Made by a program: the position numbers and the translations under genes
Origin: Parasutterella secunda
GTDB taxonomy: Bacteria; Pseudomonadota; Gammaproteobacteria; Burkholderiales; Burkholderiaceae_F
Direction: 5' to 3'
DNA length: 64,000 nt
Assembly (NCBI RefSeq): GCF_023336895.1
Contig: NZ_JAMBLT010000001.1
Coordinates: 186,001-250,000, forward strand
Notes under the pieces: model-generated
Seen by the model: the letters and a program-made list of their open reading frames with translations, nothing else
What the model was told of the DNA's origin: nothing
Databases searched by the model: none
Part shown: positions 28,978-38,300 of the stretch, piece by piece
Numbering within the stretch: the first letter of the stretch is position 1
How the letters are laid out: every line of letters begins with the position of its first letter

Positions 28978-28987
28978 TTGTCGACAA
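28978..28987. promoter_or_regulatory. Palindrome TTGTCGACAA, candidate GntR/FCD operator (site 1)
   Basis: Perfect 10-bp palindrome 97 bp before the ArgH-like gene. It matches the FadR-subfamily half-site pattern (GT...AC) and is identical to the site at 39075. Confidence 0.6.
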
Positions 28988-29083
28988 ATAAGAGTAAAGT
29001 TAAATCACCTGATTTTATTGGGATTAGGTTTCCTTTAATTTTCTAAAAGTTTCAATATATATTTAATTTTCAAGGAGTTATAA

Positions 29084-30481
29084 ATGGATAGTAAATCTCG
29101 TAGCGGTCGCTTTGATTTGTCGGCAAATAAGTTGGTGGAAGATTTTAATGCCACCATCATGATCGAACAACGCAACTGCCCCTTTGATATCAAGGGCTCT
29201 CAAGCGCACGCCACTATGCTCGGTCGTCAAGGCATTATCAGCCAAGAAGACGCTGAAGCTATCTGCAAGGGCTTGGATCAAGTGGCCCAGGAAATTCGCG
29301 ATGGCAAGTTTGTCTTCCGTACGGCCGATGAAGACATTCATATGGCTATTGAAAAGCGTATGACAGAAATCGTGGGTCCGGCCGGTGGCCGCCTTCACAC
29401 CGCTCGTTCACGCAATGACCAAACAACCGTCACCACAAAGATGATGCTTCGCGCCACTATTCGTGAAGTGCAGGCTGCAATCCGTGATCTGCAAAAGGAA
29501 TTTGTCGATATCGCAGAAAAGCACATGGATGTCATCATGCCGGGCTACACGCATATGCAAACGGGACAGCCCATCCTCTTTTCGCATTGGATCATGGCTT
29601 ACTTCTGGATGCTTGAGCGCGACTTCACTCGCTTTGACAACCTCTTTACCCGCATGGGACGCTGTCCATTAGGTGCTGCCGCTCTGGCCGGAACCGATTT
29701 CCCGATTGATCGTGAATTCACCGCTAAAGCTTTAGGTTTTGACGCACCCACGGAAAACTCCATCGACTCCGTGAGCGATCGTGACCATATGGTGGAATTC
29801 AATGCTTGCGCCGCCATGTGCTACATGCACTTAAGCCGCCTGTCTGAAGAACTCGTCACCTTCTCCACGCAGGACTTTAAGTTTATTGAACTGTCAGACG
29901 ACTTCTGCACAGGCTCCTCCATCATGCCGCAAAAGAAAAATCCGGATATTGCTGAAAAGATTCGCGGCAAGACCGGCCGTGTCTACGGCAATCTCATGGC
30001 CATGCTGACCATCATGAAGGGGCTTCCCTTGGCATACAACACCGACCTTTCCGAAGACAAGGAACAGGTGTTTGACTCGATTGATACACTTTTGGCCAGC
30101 CTCCGCATCATGACACCGATGATTGCCAAGATGACGGTTAACGCCGAAAAAATGCGCCACAACGCCGATCTAGGTTACTCCAACGCCACAGACTTGGCCG
30201 ACTACTTGGCTCGTAAAGGCGTGCCTTTCCGTGAAGCACATCACGTTGTGGGTTCCATGGTCAACTACTGCATCAAGCATGGCAAGCGCCTCGATGATCT
30301 GACAATGGATGAATATAAGAGCTTTAACGACAAGATCGAAGAAGACATCCGCCACGAAATCGCTCTTGAAACCTGTGTCAAAGCCCGCAAATCCTACGGC
30401 GGCACAGCGCCGGAAGCCGTAAGTAAGCAACTCGAAGTGGCCCGCGCGGTACTCGATCACGAAGCTCAAACACTTCAATAA
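29084..30481 (+). CDS. Argininosuccinate lyase-like fumarate-producing lyase
   Basis: 465-residue member of the aspartase/fumarase/ArgH superfamily, cleaving an N-substituted aspartate to fumarate plus an amine. The superfamily loop GSSIMPQKKNPD is intact, as are MPGYTHMQ, ALAGTDFPIDRE and SRLSEELVTFSTQDFKFIEL. Two signature stretches differ from ordinary ArgH: HTARSRNDQTTVTTK where ArgH usually has HTGRSRNDQVATD, and THMQTGQP where ArgH has THLQRAQP. The gene sits directly before a Dcu carrier, not among arginine genes. True ArgH activity is possible, but a catabolic lyase for another aspartate adduct is equally plausible. Confidence 0.8.
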   Translation: MDSKSRSGRFDLSANKLVEDFNATIMIEQRNCPFDIKGSQAHATMLGRQGIISQEDAEAICKGLDQVAQEIRDGKFVFRTADEDIHMAIEKRMTEIVGPAGGRLHTARSRNDQTTVTTKMMLRATIREVQAAIRDLQKEFVDIAEKHMDVIMPGYTHMQTGQPILFSHWIMAYFWMLERDFTRFDNLFTRMGRCPLGAAALAGTDFPIDREFTAKALGFDAPTENSIDSVSDRDHMVEFNACAAMCYMHLSRLSEELVTFSTQDFKFIELSDDFCTGSSIMPQKKNPDIAEKIRGKTGRVYGNLMAMLTIMKGLPLAYNTDLSEDKEQVFDSIDTLLASLRIMTPMIAKMTVNAEKMRHNADLGYSNATDLADYLARKGVPFREAHHVVGSMVNYCIKHGKRLDDLTMDEYKSFNDKIEEDIRHEIALETCVKARKSYGGTAPEAVSKQLEVARAVLDHEAQTLQ

Positions 30482-30508
30482 TCCAATCGATTCGAAAAGG
30501 AATTGGAA

Positions 30509-31843
30509 ATGGAAACCGATTTAAATTTCTGGTTACAACTAGCTGTTATGCTCGTCTGTATTGGCGTCGGGGGCCGCTTCGGCGGTGTCGGTCTCGGCGC
30601 CGCGGGTGGCTTGGGTGTGAGTATTTTGGTCTTGGGCTTCGGTCTTCAACCAGCTTCACCCCCTGTTTCCACCCTATTGATTATTGTGGCTGTGATTGCC
30701 TGCACCAGTATCTTGCAAGGTGCGGGCGGTCTCGATCTCTTGGTCCGCTTAGCTGAAAAAATGCTTCGCAAGTGGCCAAGCGCCATCACGATTGTGGGAC
30801 CTTTTGTCTGCTCGCTTTTTGTCGTGCTCTGCGGCACGGCCTACGTGGCCTTCGCCGTCTACCCGGTCGTAGCCGAAGTGGCGGCCTCCGCTAAAGTGCG
30901 CCCTGAACGTCCCATTGCCGCGTCTGTGATTTCGGCCGGTATCGCCGTGGTCGCAAGTCCTATGAGCGCTGCCATGGCAGCCTTGGTCGCAAGCCTTGCC
31001 GTTTTGGACGTCTCTTTAATTCAAATTTTGGCTGTTACTGTCCCGGCCTTTATCATCGCCACGCTTTGCACATGTTTGTCGGTGTACTGGAAAGGCACTG
31101 AACTTGAAAAAGACCCTGAATTTATTCGCCGCGTTCAATCCGGTCAATATCAAGAATTGGTAGTCACCAATGACAATAAACCCTTTGAAGCAACCAAAGG
31201 ACAAAAATTGTCTGTTGGCATCTTCCTTGTAGGCGTCGTGACTGTGATCATCTTCGGCACGTTTAAGGAATTGCTCCCAAGTTGGGAAGCCGCCGGTAAG
31301 ATCTCCACTCTTCCGATTCCGTCATTGATTCAAATGGTCATGCTTGCCTTCGGTCTTTTCATTATCGTGTTCTGCAAAGTGCCGAGCAGTAAGTTTGCCT
31401 CCGGTTCCGTCTTCGTTTCCGGTTTGATCGGTGTGGTAGGCGTGTTCGGCGTTTCTTGGTTAACAGGCACGTTCTTTGAAGCTTATAAGCCCTTGTTCGT
31501 TGGGTTATTCACTGACATGGCCCAGTCAACTCCGATGCTCTTCGGTGTTGTACTGTTTTGCTTCTCCGCGGTGATTTTAAGTCCCTCTGCGACAACGGCA
31601 GCTTTAATGCCTTTGGGTGTTTCGATCGGCATCCCCGCGGGCCTTTGCGTTGCACTGTTTCCTGCCACGTGCGGTGACTTCATCATCCCCGGCGGCGCGC
31701 AAATCGGCTGCACGGCTTTTGACCGTACCGGTACCACCCGTTTGGGTAAATACGTTGTTAACCACAGCTACATCATCCCCGGTTTCGTACATGTCATCAC
31801 GGGTGTTGCAGCCGGTTACTTCTTAAGCTTTATTTTCTTCTAA
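30509..31843 (+). CDS. Anaerobic C4-dicarboxylate transporter, DcuA/DcuB family (Dcu1)
   Basis: Inner-membrane exchanger of fumarate, malate or aspartate for succinate. 444 residues, nearly all hydrophobic helices; the N-terminal block GGRFGGVGLGAAGGLGVSIL and ...GGLDLLVRLAEKMLRKWP, RPERPIAASVISAGIAVVAS match the family. ATG at 30509 after AAAAGGA; a TTG two codons up is unlikely. It lies 27 bp after the lyase and should be co-transcribed with it. Closer to Dcu2 than to the DcuB-like Dcu3. Confidence 0.92.
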   Translation: METDLNFWLQLAVMLVCIGVGGRFGGVGLGAAGGLGVSILVLGFGLQPASPPVSTLLIIVAVIACTSILQGAGGLDLLVRLAEKMLRKWPSAITIVGPFVCSLFVVLCGTAYVAFAVYPVVAEVAASAKVRPERPIAASVISAGIAVVASPMSAAMAALVASLAVLDVSLIQILAVTVPAFIIATLCTCLSVYWKGTELEKDPEFIRRVQSGQYQELVVTNDNKPFEATKGQKLSVGIFLVGVVTVIIFGTFKELLPSWEAAGKISTLPIPSLIQMVMLAFGLFIIVFCKVPSSKFASGSVFVSGLIGVVGVFGVSWLTGTFFEAYKPLFVGLFTDMAQSTPMLFGVVLFCFSAVILSPSATTAALMPLGVSIGIPAGLCVALFPATCGDFIIPGGAQIGCTAFDRTGTTRLGKYVVNHSYIIPGFVHVITGVAAGYFLSFIFF

Positions 31844-31860
31844 AATAGGCTGATGTGTTC

Positions 31861-31893
31861 GGAGCGGGTTCCTTACCCGCTCCTCCTGTTTTA
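31861..31893 (+). terminator. Terminator after dcu1
   Basis: GGAGCGGG and CCCGCTCC form an 8-bp stem followed by TCCTGTTTT; a modest U tract, so read-through into the PrpD-family gene is possible. Confidence 0.65.
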
Positions 31894-31915
31894 AGTTTTT
31901 CTCAGAGCAATCGTT

Positions 31916-33322
31916 ATGCAAAGCGAAAATACTCAATTGATTTCCGAACAATTGGCTCGTTTCGTTGTTTGGACCAAATTTGAAGATATCCCCGAAGAAC
32001 TCATCATCAAAGCTCAACGTCACATTCTGGACTCCGTGGGTGCAGGTATTGCCGGCGCTGTCAGTCCCGAGACAAAACTTTTAAATAAAGTTTTCGCTAT
32101 CGGCGGCGAAATGAGCGGAAATGTTCCTCTTTGGGGCAAGGGTATTAAGGTCAGCGCCCGAAACGCTGCGCTCAGTAACGGTGTCTCTTCCCATACTTTC
32201 GAATTGGACGACACCAACGGCTGCGATCACTCGGGTGCTGTCGTTGTTCCGGCTGCTTTTGCCGCATTAAGTCTTTGTAATCGCCCAATTGACGGTAAAG
32301 AATTTATTGTTGCCGTCACATTGGGCTATGACTTGGCCCGTCGCGCCCTTGAATCGTGCGGCGCCTATGAGCCGCACAACGGTGCTGGCTGGCACTCCAC
32401 CGGCACGTGTGGCGTCTTCGGTGCCGCGGCGGCGGTCGGTCGTCTCTTAGGACTGGACGTTGAAAAAATGCAGGCGGCGCTTGGTATCGCCACGAGTTTT
32501 GCAGCCGGTCAATGGTCTTTTGTTCATGATGGCGCACAAAACAAACGCCTGCATGTCGGCAACGCCGCTCACGGCGGATTGCTTGCTTGTTTGCTGGCCC
32601 GTGAAGGCTTCACCGGTCCGAAACTTGCCTTTGAACAAGTATGGGGCGGCTTTTCCAAGACTTTTGCTCCGACAAGCCAAGACCCCGATGCCTGGCTTCG
32701 CGATTTAGGCAAAAATTGGAAGTTGGGTCGTGTTTCCATTAAGCCGCATGCTTCCTGCAGAAGTTCGCACTCTTCCATTGATGCCGTCAATATCATCATG
32801 GACGAACACAGTTTGACTCCTGCTGATATTGAAAAGATCCATATCAAGATCAATCCGTTTGTTCACGGTATGTGTGGCGGCAGAAAGCTTGACCCGATGC
32901 CTGCGGCGCAAATGAGCATCGCTTACGGTATTGCGGCCCGATTGGTTTTCGGCGGTGCGAATTTAACCGCTTACACGCGTACCAATCGACACGATCCTCG
33001 CATTCGCCAAGCCATGGATTTGGTCGAATTTGAGATCGATAAGACGCAAAAAGACGAGGATGAACCGATTGTGACGGTCTTCACGCGAGACGGAAAGAGC
33101 TACACCGAGCGGGTTGAATTCCCATTAGGTGCTCCTCAAAATCCGGTGAGCGATGAAGCGCTAATGAGCAAGTATCGGGACATCGCCGGCATGGTCTTCC
33201 CGACCGAAGTAGTAGAGGGCATTGCCGACTTCTTGCTGCATCTTAAAGATCAGCCAAATCTTGATCCGGTGGTGAAGTTATTGGGATCCAAACCCATCAC
33301 AACCACCCAGTTTGATATCTAA
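31916..33322 (+). CDS. MmgE/PrpD family protein
   Basis: 468 residues of the 2-methylcitrate dehydratase/cis-aconitate decarboxylase superfamily. Recognisable are RHILDSVGAGIAGAVSPET, the substrate-site region FELDDTNGCDHSGAVVVPAA, YEPHNGAGWHSTGTCGVFGAAAA and KPHASCRSSHSSIDA. No prpB or prpC is nearby, so methylcitrate dehydratase is not supported by context; other members act as decarboxylases or epimerases on di- and tricarboxylates. Its position behind a dicarboxylate exchanger suggests a related acid as substrate. Confidence 0.88.
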   Translation: MQSENTQLISEQLARFVVWTKFEDIPEELIIKAQRHILDSVGAGIAGAVSPETKLLNKVFAIGGEMSGNVPLWGKGIKVSARNAALSNGVSSHTFELDDTNGCDHSGAVVVPAAFAALSLCNRPIDGKEFIVAVTLGYDLARRALESCGAYEPHNGAGWHSTGTCGVFGAAAAVGRLLGLDVEKMQAALGIATSFAAGQWSFVHDGAQNKRLHVGNAAHGGLLACLLAREGFTGPKLAFEQVWGGFSKTFAPTSQDPDAWLRDLGKNWKLGRVSIKPHASCRSSHSSIDAVNIIMDEHSLTPADIEKIHIKINPFVHGMCGGRKLDPMPAAQMSIAYGIAARLVFGGANLTAYTRTNRHDPRIRQAMDLVEFEIDKTQKDEDEPIVTVFTRDGKSYTERVEFPLGAPQNPVSDEALMSKYRDIAGMVFPTEVVEGIADFLLHLKDQPNLDPVVKLLGSKPITTTQFDI

Positions 33323-33333
33323 AAACTTTTCTC

Positions 33334-33364
33334 GCCCCGCCTTCTTTGCGCGGGGCAATTTTTT
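33334..33364 (+). terminator. Terminator after the MmgE/PrpD gene
   Basis: GCCCCGC and GCGGGGC stem with a six-T tract. Confidence 0.85.
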
Positions 33365-33460
33365 GCCTATTTGCACTCTTTTCTGATTGAAAAATCCCTA
33401 CCTCCCGTTATTGACTTTGTGTTTTGCTAAGATGATCGAACAATAAAAATAGGACTTCCC

Positions 33461-34183
33461 ATGGAAAAAGAAGCAAAAACCCCAACAATTGATCAAGCCA
33501 TACAACATTATTGGGGACTCCGAGCCGAGGGCTACAGTCTTTCAAACGTTGAAGAACTGGCTGACCCTGACAATCTGTATAGAAATCTTCTGCAACGTTG
33601 GCTGCCTGGCTCTCATCTTGGACAAAAATCACTGGATATCGGCTGCGGACCGGGATTTTTAGCTATTGAATTGGCTAAGTTGGGCTTTGAAAGCACAGGG
33701 ATAGATTCGTGTGCTCCAATGCTCGTCAATGCTCGGGAAAATGCCCAGGGATTAAATGTTGAATTTTTACAGGCTGATGCAGCCGCCGCCCGCTTTCCTC
33801 ACGAAAGTTTCAACGTTATCGCTTCTCGAAACGTTGTATGGAATTTACCCGATCCTAAGTCCGCTTACCGTCAATGGCATCGCTGGCTAAAACCAAACGG
33901 GAAATTGATTATTTTTGACGGCAACCATTACCGCTACCTCACGGATTCAAGTCGTCATGACCGCCCGCATCGTGAAACGCACAAATATCTCGGCGATGTT
34001 GATATCAACATCATGGAATCCATCGCAAAAGAACTTCCAATGAGTCGATTCGATCGCCCTGAATACGACAAAGAAATTCTCAATTCGATCGGTTTCGTTA
34101 ATATTGACACTATTGTTTTACGGCAAACGGGCGATCAGATTCACGACTTTGCCATTATTTGCGAAAAAGACCATGCAGATTGA
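33461..34183 (+). CDS. Class I SAM-dependent methyltransferase, first gene of the lar cluster
   Basis: 240 residues with the SAM-binding motif I LDIGCGPGFLAIELAKLGF, an acidic post-motif GIDSCAPML, and SRNVVWNLPDP followed by WLKPNGKLIIFDGNHYRYL. The substrate is not evident. Its last 11 bases overlap larB, so it is translationally coupled to nickel-pincer cofactor genes. Similar methyltransferases occur near nickel-uptake genes in other bacteria as I recall, so a role in nickel handling or cofactor modification is a guess. Confidence 0.8.
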   Translation: MEKEAKTPTIDQAIQHYWGLRAEGYSLSNVEELADPDNLYRNLLQRWLPGSHLGQKSLDIGCGPGFLAIELAKLGFESTGIDSCAPMLVNARENAQGLNVEFLQADAAAARFPHESFNVIASRNVVWNLPDPKSAYRQWHRWLKPNGKLIIFDGNHYRYLTDSSRHDRPHRETHKYLGDVDINIMESIAKELPMSRFDRPEYDKEILNSIGFVNIDTIVLRQTGDQIHDFAIICEKDHAD

Positions 34184-34919
34184 TACACTTTTACAGGCCG
34201 TCAAAGACGGCAAAATGGACATTCAAGAGGCTAAGGAACTTTTGGCGCGCGCCCCTTATGAGGAATTGGGGTTTGCAAAACTGGATTCCCACCGAGCCGT
34301 TCGCACCGGCTTTGCCGAAGTTGTCTACTGTGAAAATAAAGCCGATGACTTTCTCGTTGAGATTTTCTCTCGCTTATTTAGTGACAATGGCGAGGTGATG
34401 GGTACCCGATGCTCGGAAAAACAATACCAATTACTCAAAAAGCGTCTGCCCGAACTCACCTACGATCCCATCAGCCGCATTGCCAAAATTGAAAAGCCCC
34501 AAAAAAGAGTGGGGCTTATTGCCGTCTGTACGGCAGGAACAGCTGATATTGCCGTTGCTGAAGAATGCGCGCAAACTGCGGAATTTTTTGGACAAAACGT
34601 TGAACGTTTCTACGATATCGGTGTTAGCGGCATCCACCGCTTACTTTCCAAAGTAGATCGTTTGCAAAAGGCCAACTGCGTGGTGGCGGTTGCCGGTATG
34701 GAGGGCGCTTTAGCATCCGTTATCGGTGGGCTTGTAGCCAATCCCGTTATTGCGGTTCCCACTTCTGTCGGTTATGGAGCCAATTTCCATGGGCTTTCTG
34801 CACTTCTGACCATGATTAACAGCTGCTCCAACGGCGTAGCTACCGTCAATATTGATAATGGTTTTGGAGCGGGCTTTTTAGCTTCCCAAGTTAATCGTCT
34901 CGCGACTCGAAAGGAATAA
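34173..34919 (+). CDS. larB: Nickel-pincer cofactor biosynthesis protein LarB (pyridinium carboxylase/hydrolase)
   Basis: First enzyme of nickel-pincer nucleotide synthesis: carboxylates nicotinate adenine dinucleotide and cleaves the phosphoanhydride. 248 residues from MQIDTLLQAVKDGKMD, with the C-terminal AIR-carboxylase (PurE)-like domain showing VCTAGTADIAVAEECAQTAE, AGMEGALASVIGGLV, PVIAVPTSVGYGA and the final INSCSNGVATVNIDNGFGA. The start at 34173 is chosen by homology and lies inside the methyltransferase end. Confidence 0.95.
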   Translation: MQIDTLLQAVKDGKMDIQEAKELLARAPYEELGFAKLDSHRAVRTGFAEVVYCENKADDFLVEIFSRLFSDNGEVMGTRCSEKQYQLLKKRLPELTYDPISRIAKIEKPQKRVGLIAVCTAGTADIAVAEECAQTAEFFGQNVERFYDIGVSGIHRLLSKVDRLQKANCVVAVAGMEGALASVIGGLVANPVIAVPTSVGYGANFHGLSALLTMINSCSNGVATVNIDNGFGAGFLASQVNRLATRKE

Positions 34920-34923
34920 TTTC

Positions 34924-36228
34924 ATGACAACACTGGTGTTGGGTGCTCAAACCGGAATCAGCGGCGATATGACTGTAGCCGCCTTGCTTGACTTAGGGGC
35001 TGATTTTGAAAAACTGCAACAAGTTCTTGCGACCCTACCCGACCAACAATTTCAGATTGCTGTTTCTCGGGTCAAGAAAAACGCTTTAACCGCTTGTGAC
35101 TTTAAAGTCACTTTGACAAACGGCGCCGCGGATACTGATCATGATATGAATTATCTTTTCGGCGAAAAAGCTCATCATCCGAAAACCAGCCGGCATGAAC
35201 ACCCTGAAGCCTCAACAGCAGCTCATGATCACGAGCACCATCATCGTGATCATCGTCACTTGGACGACATCTTCAGGCTATTGGATCAAACATCCGCAAC
35301 CGATCGGGCAAAAAACATCGCAAAGAAAATTTTCACGATCGTAGCTGAAGCAGAGGCCAAGGCTCACGGCGTCGCTATCGACGAAGTGCATTTCCATGAA
35401 GTAGGGGCGCTTGACTCTATCGTCGATATTCTCTCAGTTGCTGTGTTGATTGACGATTTGAATGTCGATCAGGTTATTGTGACCGCTCTGGGAGAAGGTT
35501 ATGGAGAAATTCGCTGTCAACATGGAATTTTGCCCATCCCGGTCCCAGCGGTTTCTCATATTGCTGAAGCGCATGGCCTAACACTATCTCGCATTGACTG
35601 CAAAGGTGAATTTGTGACGCCGACCGGGGCTGCCATTGTTGCCGCCCTCAAAACGGCCGAACAACTTCCGCAACGCTACAAAATTTTGAAGTCAGGCCTT
35701 GGAGCCGGAAAACGAAATTACGACCGTCCAAGCCTTCTAAGAGCCTCACTCATCCAAGCAACAGGCGATCAATGCGGACAGGATAAAGTCATTGAGTTAT
35801 CGACCAATATTGATGATTCGACGGCCGAAACCCTTGGCTTTACTCTTGAAAAACTCTACGCTCACGGCGCACTTGAGGCTTGGTTTACACCAATTTATAC
35901 GAAAAAATGCCGTCCGGCCTACATACTGTCAGTGTTGTGCAAACCGGATCAGCAAGAAAAATTGGAAAACATTATTTTTTCCAACACGACAACCATTGGT
36001 ATTCGTTCTCGAGAAGTCTTTCGCCGTATCTTAAAGCGCCATCAGTTGACGGTTCAAACACCCTATGGCGATGCGGAAGTTAAAGTTTGCGAAGTGCCTG
36101 ATCAAGAGGGAGTATTTCACACTCGCTTTTATCCTGAATATGAAACCGTAAAACGGTTGGCGAAAGAGCACAATCTTGATCTGCCCGGTCTTTACCGTTT
36201 GGTACAAAATGCCGCTGAAAATGCCTGA
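34924..36228 (+). CDS. larC: Nickel-pincer cofactor nickel insertase LarC
   Basis: CTP-dependent cyclometallase inserting nickel into the pincer nucleotide. 434 residues with the N-terminal GAQTGISGDMTVAALLDLG, EVHFHEVGALDSIVDI, FVTPTGAAIVAAL and the C-terminal ELSTNIDDSTAETLG. Residues about 73-112 are a His/Asp-rich stretch (HDHEHHHRDHRH) that should bind nickel. Many LarC proteins are encoded as LarC1/LarC2 joined by a programmed frameshift; here a single uninterrupted frame encodes both halves. Four bases separate it from larB. Confidence 0.95.
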   Translation: MTTLVLGAQTGISGDMTVAALLDLGADFEKLQQVLATLPDQQFQIAVSRVKKNALTACDFKVTLTNGAADTDHDMNYLFGEKAHHPKTSRHEHPEASTAAHDHEHHHRDHRHLDDIFRLLDQTSATDRAKNIAKKIFTIVAEAEAKAHGVAIDEVHFHEVGALDSIVDILSVAVLIDDLNVDQVIVTALGEGYGEIRCQHGILPIPVPAVSHIAEAHGLTLSRIDCKGEFVTPTGAAIVAALKTAEQLPQRYKILKSGLGAGKRNYDRPSLLRASLIQATGDQCGQDKVIELSTNIDDSTAETLGFTLEKLYAHGALEAWFTPIYTKKCRPAYILSVLCKPDQQEKLENIIFSNTTTIGIRSREVFRRILKRHQLTVQTPYGDAEVKVCEVPDQEGVFHTRFYPEYETVKRLAKEHNLDLPGLYRLVQNAAENA

Positions 36229-37012
36229 TCTAAAAACAGTCCTTAGCCATTTTGATGCTATCGTGACTGAACCTGTAATGGTCGCGTTCTCAGGTGGCGC
36301 CGATAGTGTCTTAGTCCTCAAACTTGCCCTTGAAGCTTCTCGTGGCCGCGTTCCCGTTTATGCTTTGTATGCTGATGCGCCTTGGATGCCAAGAGTGGCG
36401 CTGGCAGAGGCTGAACAAATCGCCCGAGATCTCCAAGTCAAGCTTGAAGTTATTAACATTAACTCTCCCGCTTCTATCGGTATCGAAAACAACCCTCAAG
36501 ATCGGTGCTACCGGTGCAAAAAAGCCATTTTTAAAGCTTTTTTGGATTTTGGACAAACACACAATGTAAAAATCCTGTTAGAGGGCACTCAATTAGATGA
36601 CTTAACGAAATACCGTCCGGGATTAAAAGCCATTGCCGAGTCAGGAGCTCGCAGTCCGCTCAAAGAATTAGAGCTTCATAAATCAGATGTGAGAGAACTT
36701 TTGGCACATTGGGGACTCTCAGCCGCGAAAAAACCGTCCGGTTCCTGTTTAGCCACTCGACTGCCTTACGGACAAACACTTTCTGTCCCTATCCTTAAGC
36801 AGATTGATCAAGCCGAGAATTATCTTCGTTCATTTGGTTTTAAAGTTATCCGCGTTCGCTCACATGGTGATATCGCACGGATAGAAACAGACCTAGAACA
36901 TCTTTCTTTGGCGCTTTCGAAACGAGCAGATATTGTCAGAGAACTCAAGAGCCTCGGTTGGAAATATGTCACTCTGGATTTAGAGGGTTTTCGCTCTGGA
37001 AGTATGGATTGA
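36221..37012 (+). CDS. larE: Nickel-pincer cofactor sulfur transferase LarE
   Basis: ATP-dependent PP-loop enzyme turning the two carboxylates of the cofactor precursor into thiocarboxylates. 263 residues; the ATP pyrophosphatase loop is MVAFSGGADSVLVLK, and KPSGSCLATRLPYGQ contains the cysteine expected to donate sulfur. A CYRCKK pair is also present. The start may be the ATG at 36221 or at 36209; both overlap larC and neither has a good ribosome-binding site. No larA racemase gene is in the window, so the client enzyme is elsewhere. Confidence 0.93.
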   Translation: MPDLKTVLSHFDAIVTEPVMVAFSGGADSVLVLKLALEASRGRVPVYALYADAPWMPRVALAEAEQIARDLQVKLEVININSPASIGIENNPQDRCYRCKKAIFKAFLDFGQTHNVKILLEGTQLDDLTKYRPGLKAIAESGARSPLKELELHKSDVRELLAHWGLSAAKKPSGSCLATRLPYGQTLSVPILKQIDQAENYLRSFGFKVIRVRSHGDIARIETDLEHLSLALSKRADIVRELKSLGWKYVTLDLEGFRSGSMD

Positions 37013-37131
37013 TTAAAAATCGAGAAATTTCGGTATTTCGCCATAGATTTTCAGCGTATTAAAAAACTGTAATGGATTTTTAGAGTTAAACTAAAAATAC
37101 CTTTTAACTTTTCTGAGAAAGGAACAAACCC

Positions 37132-38235
37132 ATGTCCACAGTTCTCGATCCCATCAAAATGTGGGAAGACCTCCATAAGATTCCTGAATTGGCCATGCAG
37201 GAAGTGAAGACTTCTGCCTACGTTACGAAGACGCTTCAAGATTTAGGCATTGAAGTGCAAACCGGCATCGGCGGCACTACTGGCGTAATGGGCGTCATTA
37301 AAGGCGCCGAACCCGGTCCCGTAGTGTTATTGCGCGCTGATATGGACGCCTTGCCTTTTACCATTGACGGGAAAGAATGCGCCATTCACGCTTGCGGCCA
37401 CGACTCCCATACAGCCATGTTGCTTGCTGCTGCCAGTCGCCTGAAGGATCGCGTCAAGAAGGGTACACTCAAATTGCTCTTCCAACCGGCTGAAGAATCC
37501 ATCAGCGGCGCTCTTGCCATGATCAAAGCCGGGGTCATTGATGATGTGGATTATGCGCTCGGCGCCCATATCCGCCCAATTCAAGATGTGCCCGCCGGTC
37601 AAATCTGCCCGGCCGTCAACCATACGGCTTCCAGAACATTAAGAGTCACAGTTCATGGCCGAAGTGCCCACGCTGCCCGCCCCCACTTGGGTGTTAGTGC
37701 CCTCGACGTAGCCTGCGCCATCGTTCAAGGCGTGCAAAACATGTGGTTTAATCCAGCCGGTATTTGGTCTATGAAGGCCACGCAATTGCACGCAGATCAA
37801 GGCGCCACAAACTCCATTCCTGAAACGGCCACGATCACCTTCGATAACCGCGCGCAAACGAATCCCATGATGAGGGATTTCTCTGAACGCTTTGCTAAAC
37901 TCGTTGAAGGCACGGCTGCCGCATACGGAGCAACCGCGGAAATCACTGAGCTGGGAGCATGTCCGGCTGCCGAGTATGACGAAGACTTCAAGCAAATGGT
38001 GATCGATTCGATCGTTCGCACACATGGACAAGAAGCTGTCGCTAAGGACTGCGGCGGCGGTGGCGAAGATTTCCACTACTATAAGATGCATAAGCCCACA
38101 ATGAAGGCTGCCTACTTTGGTTTAGGTGTTGGAGCAACGCCGGGCCTTCACGCAGCAACGATGCATTTTGACCCGCAATACCTCCCGATGGGAGTTGATG
38201 TGATGGTCGATGTGGTGGAACACTTGATCGGCTAA
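37132..38235 (+). CDS. M20 family metallo-amidohydrolase
   Basis: 367-residue zinc- or manganese-dependent hydrolase of the M20D (IAA-amino acid/hippurate hydrolase-like) group. Metal ligands are visible in VVLLRADMDALPF, IHACGHDSHTAML and LLFQPAEES; the dimerisation domain carries GRSAHAARPHLGVSA; GGGGEDFHYY and GLHAATMHFD complete the site. The substrate is unknown, likely an N-acyl or amide-linked amino acid. AGAAAGGAAC precedes the ATG. Codon use is moderately biased, suggesting good expression. Confidence 0.9.
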   Translation: MSTVLDPIKMWEDLHKIPELAMQEVKTSAYVTKTLQDLGIEVQTGIGGTTGVMGVIKGAEPGPVVLLRADMDALPFTIDGKECAIHACGHDSHTAMLLAAASRLKDRVKKGTLKLLFQPAEESISGALAMIKAGVIDDVDYALGAHIRPIQDVPAGQICPAVNHTASRTLRVTVHGRSAHAARPHLGVSALDVACAIVQGVQNMWFNPAGIWSMKATQLHADQGATNSIPETATITFDNRAQTNPMMRDFSERFAKLVEGTAAAYGATAEITELGACPAAEYDEDFKQMVIDSIVRTHGQEAVAKDCGGGGEDFHYYKMHKPTMKAAYFGLGVGATPGLHAATMHFDPQYLPMGVDVMVDVVEHLIG

Positions 38236-38256
38236 TTAACAATCACCGGCAATGAA

Positions 38257-38284
38257 ATGGGGAGTCTCAAACTCCCCATTTTTT
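38257..38284 (+). terminator. Bidirectional terminator between the amidohydrolase and the GntR gene
   Basis: ATGGGGAGT and ACTCCCCAT stem, T-run on the plus strand. Confidence 0.85.
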
Positions 38285-38300
38285 GTCTTCCGATATAAAG

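Noticed and set aside
31916-33322. prpD 2-methylcitrate dehydratase of a propionate operon
   Set aside because: No prpB, prpC or acn-type gene nearby; family assignment kept, specific function not.
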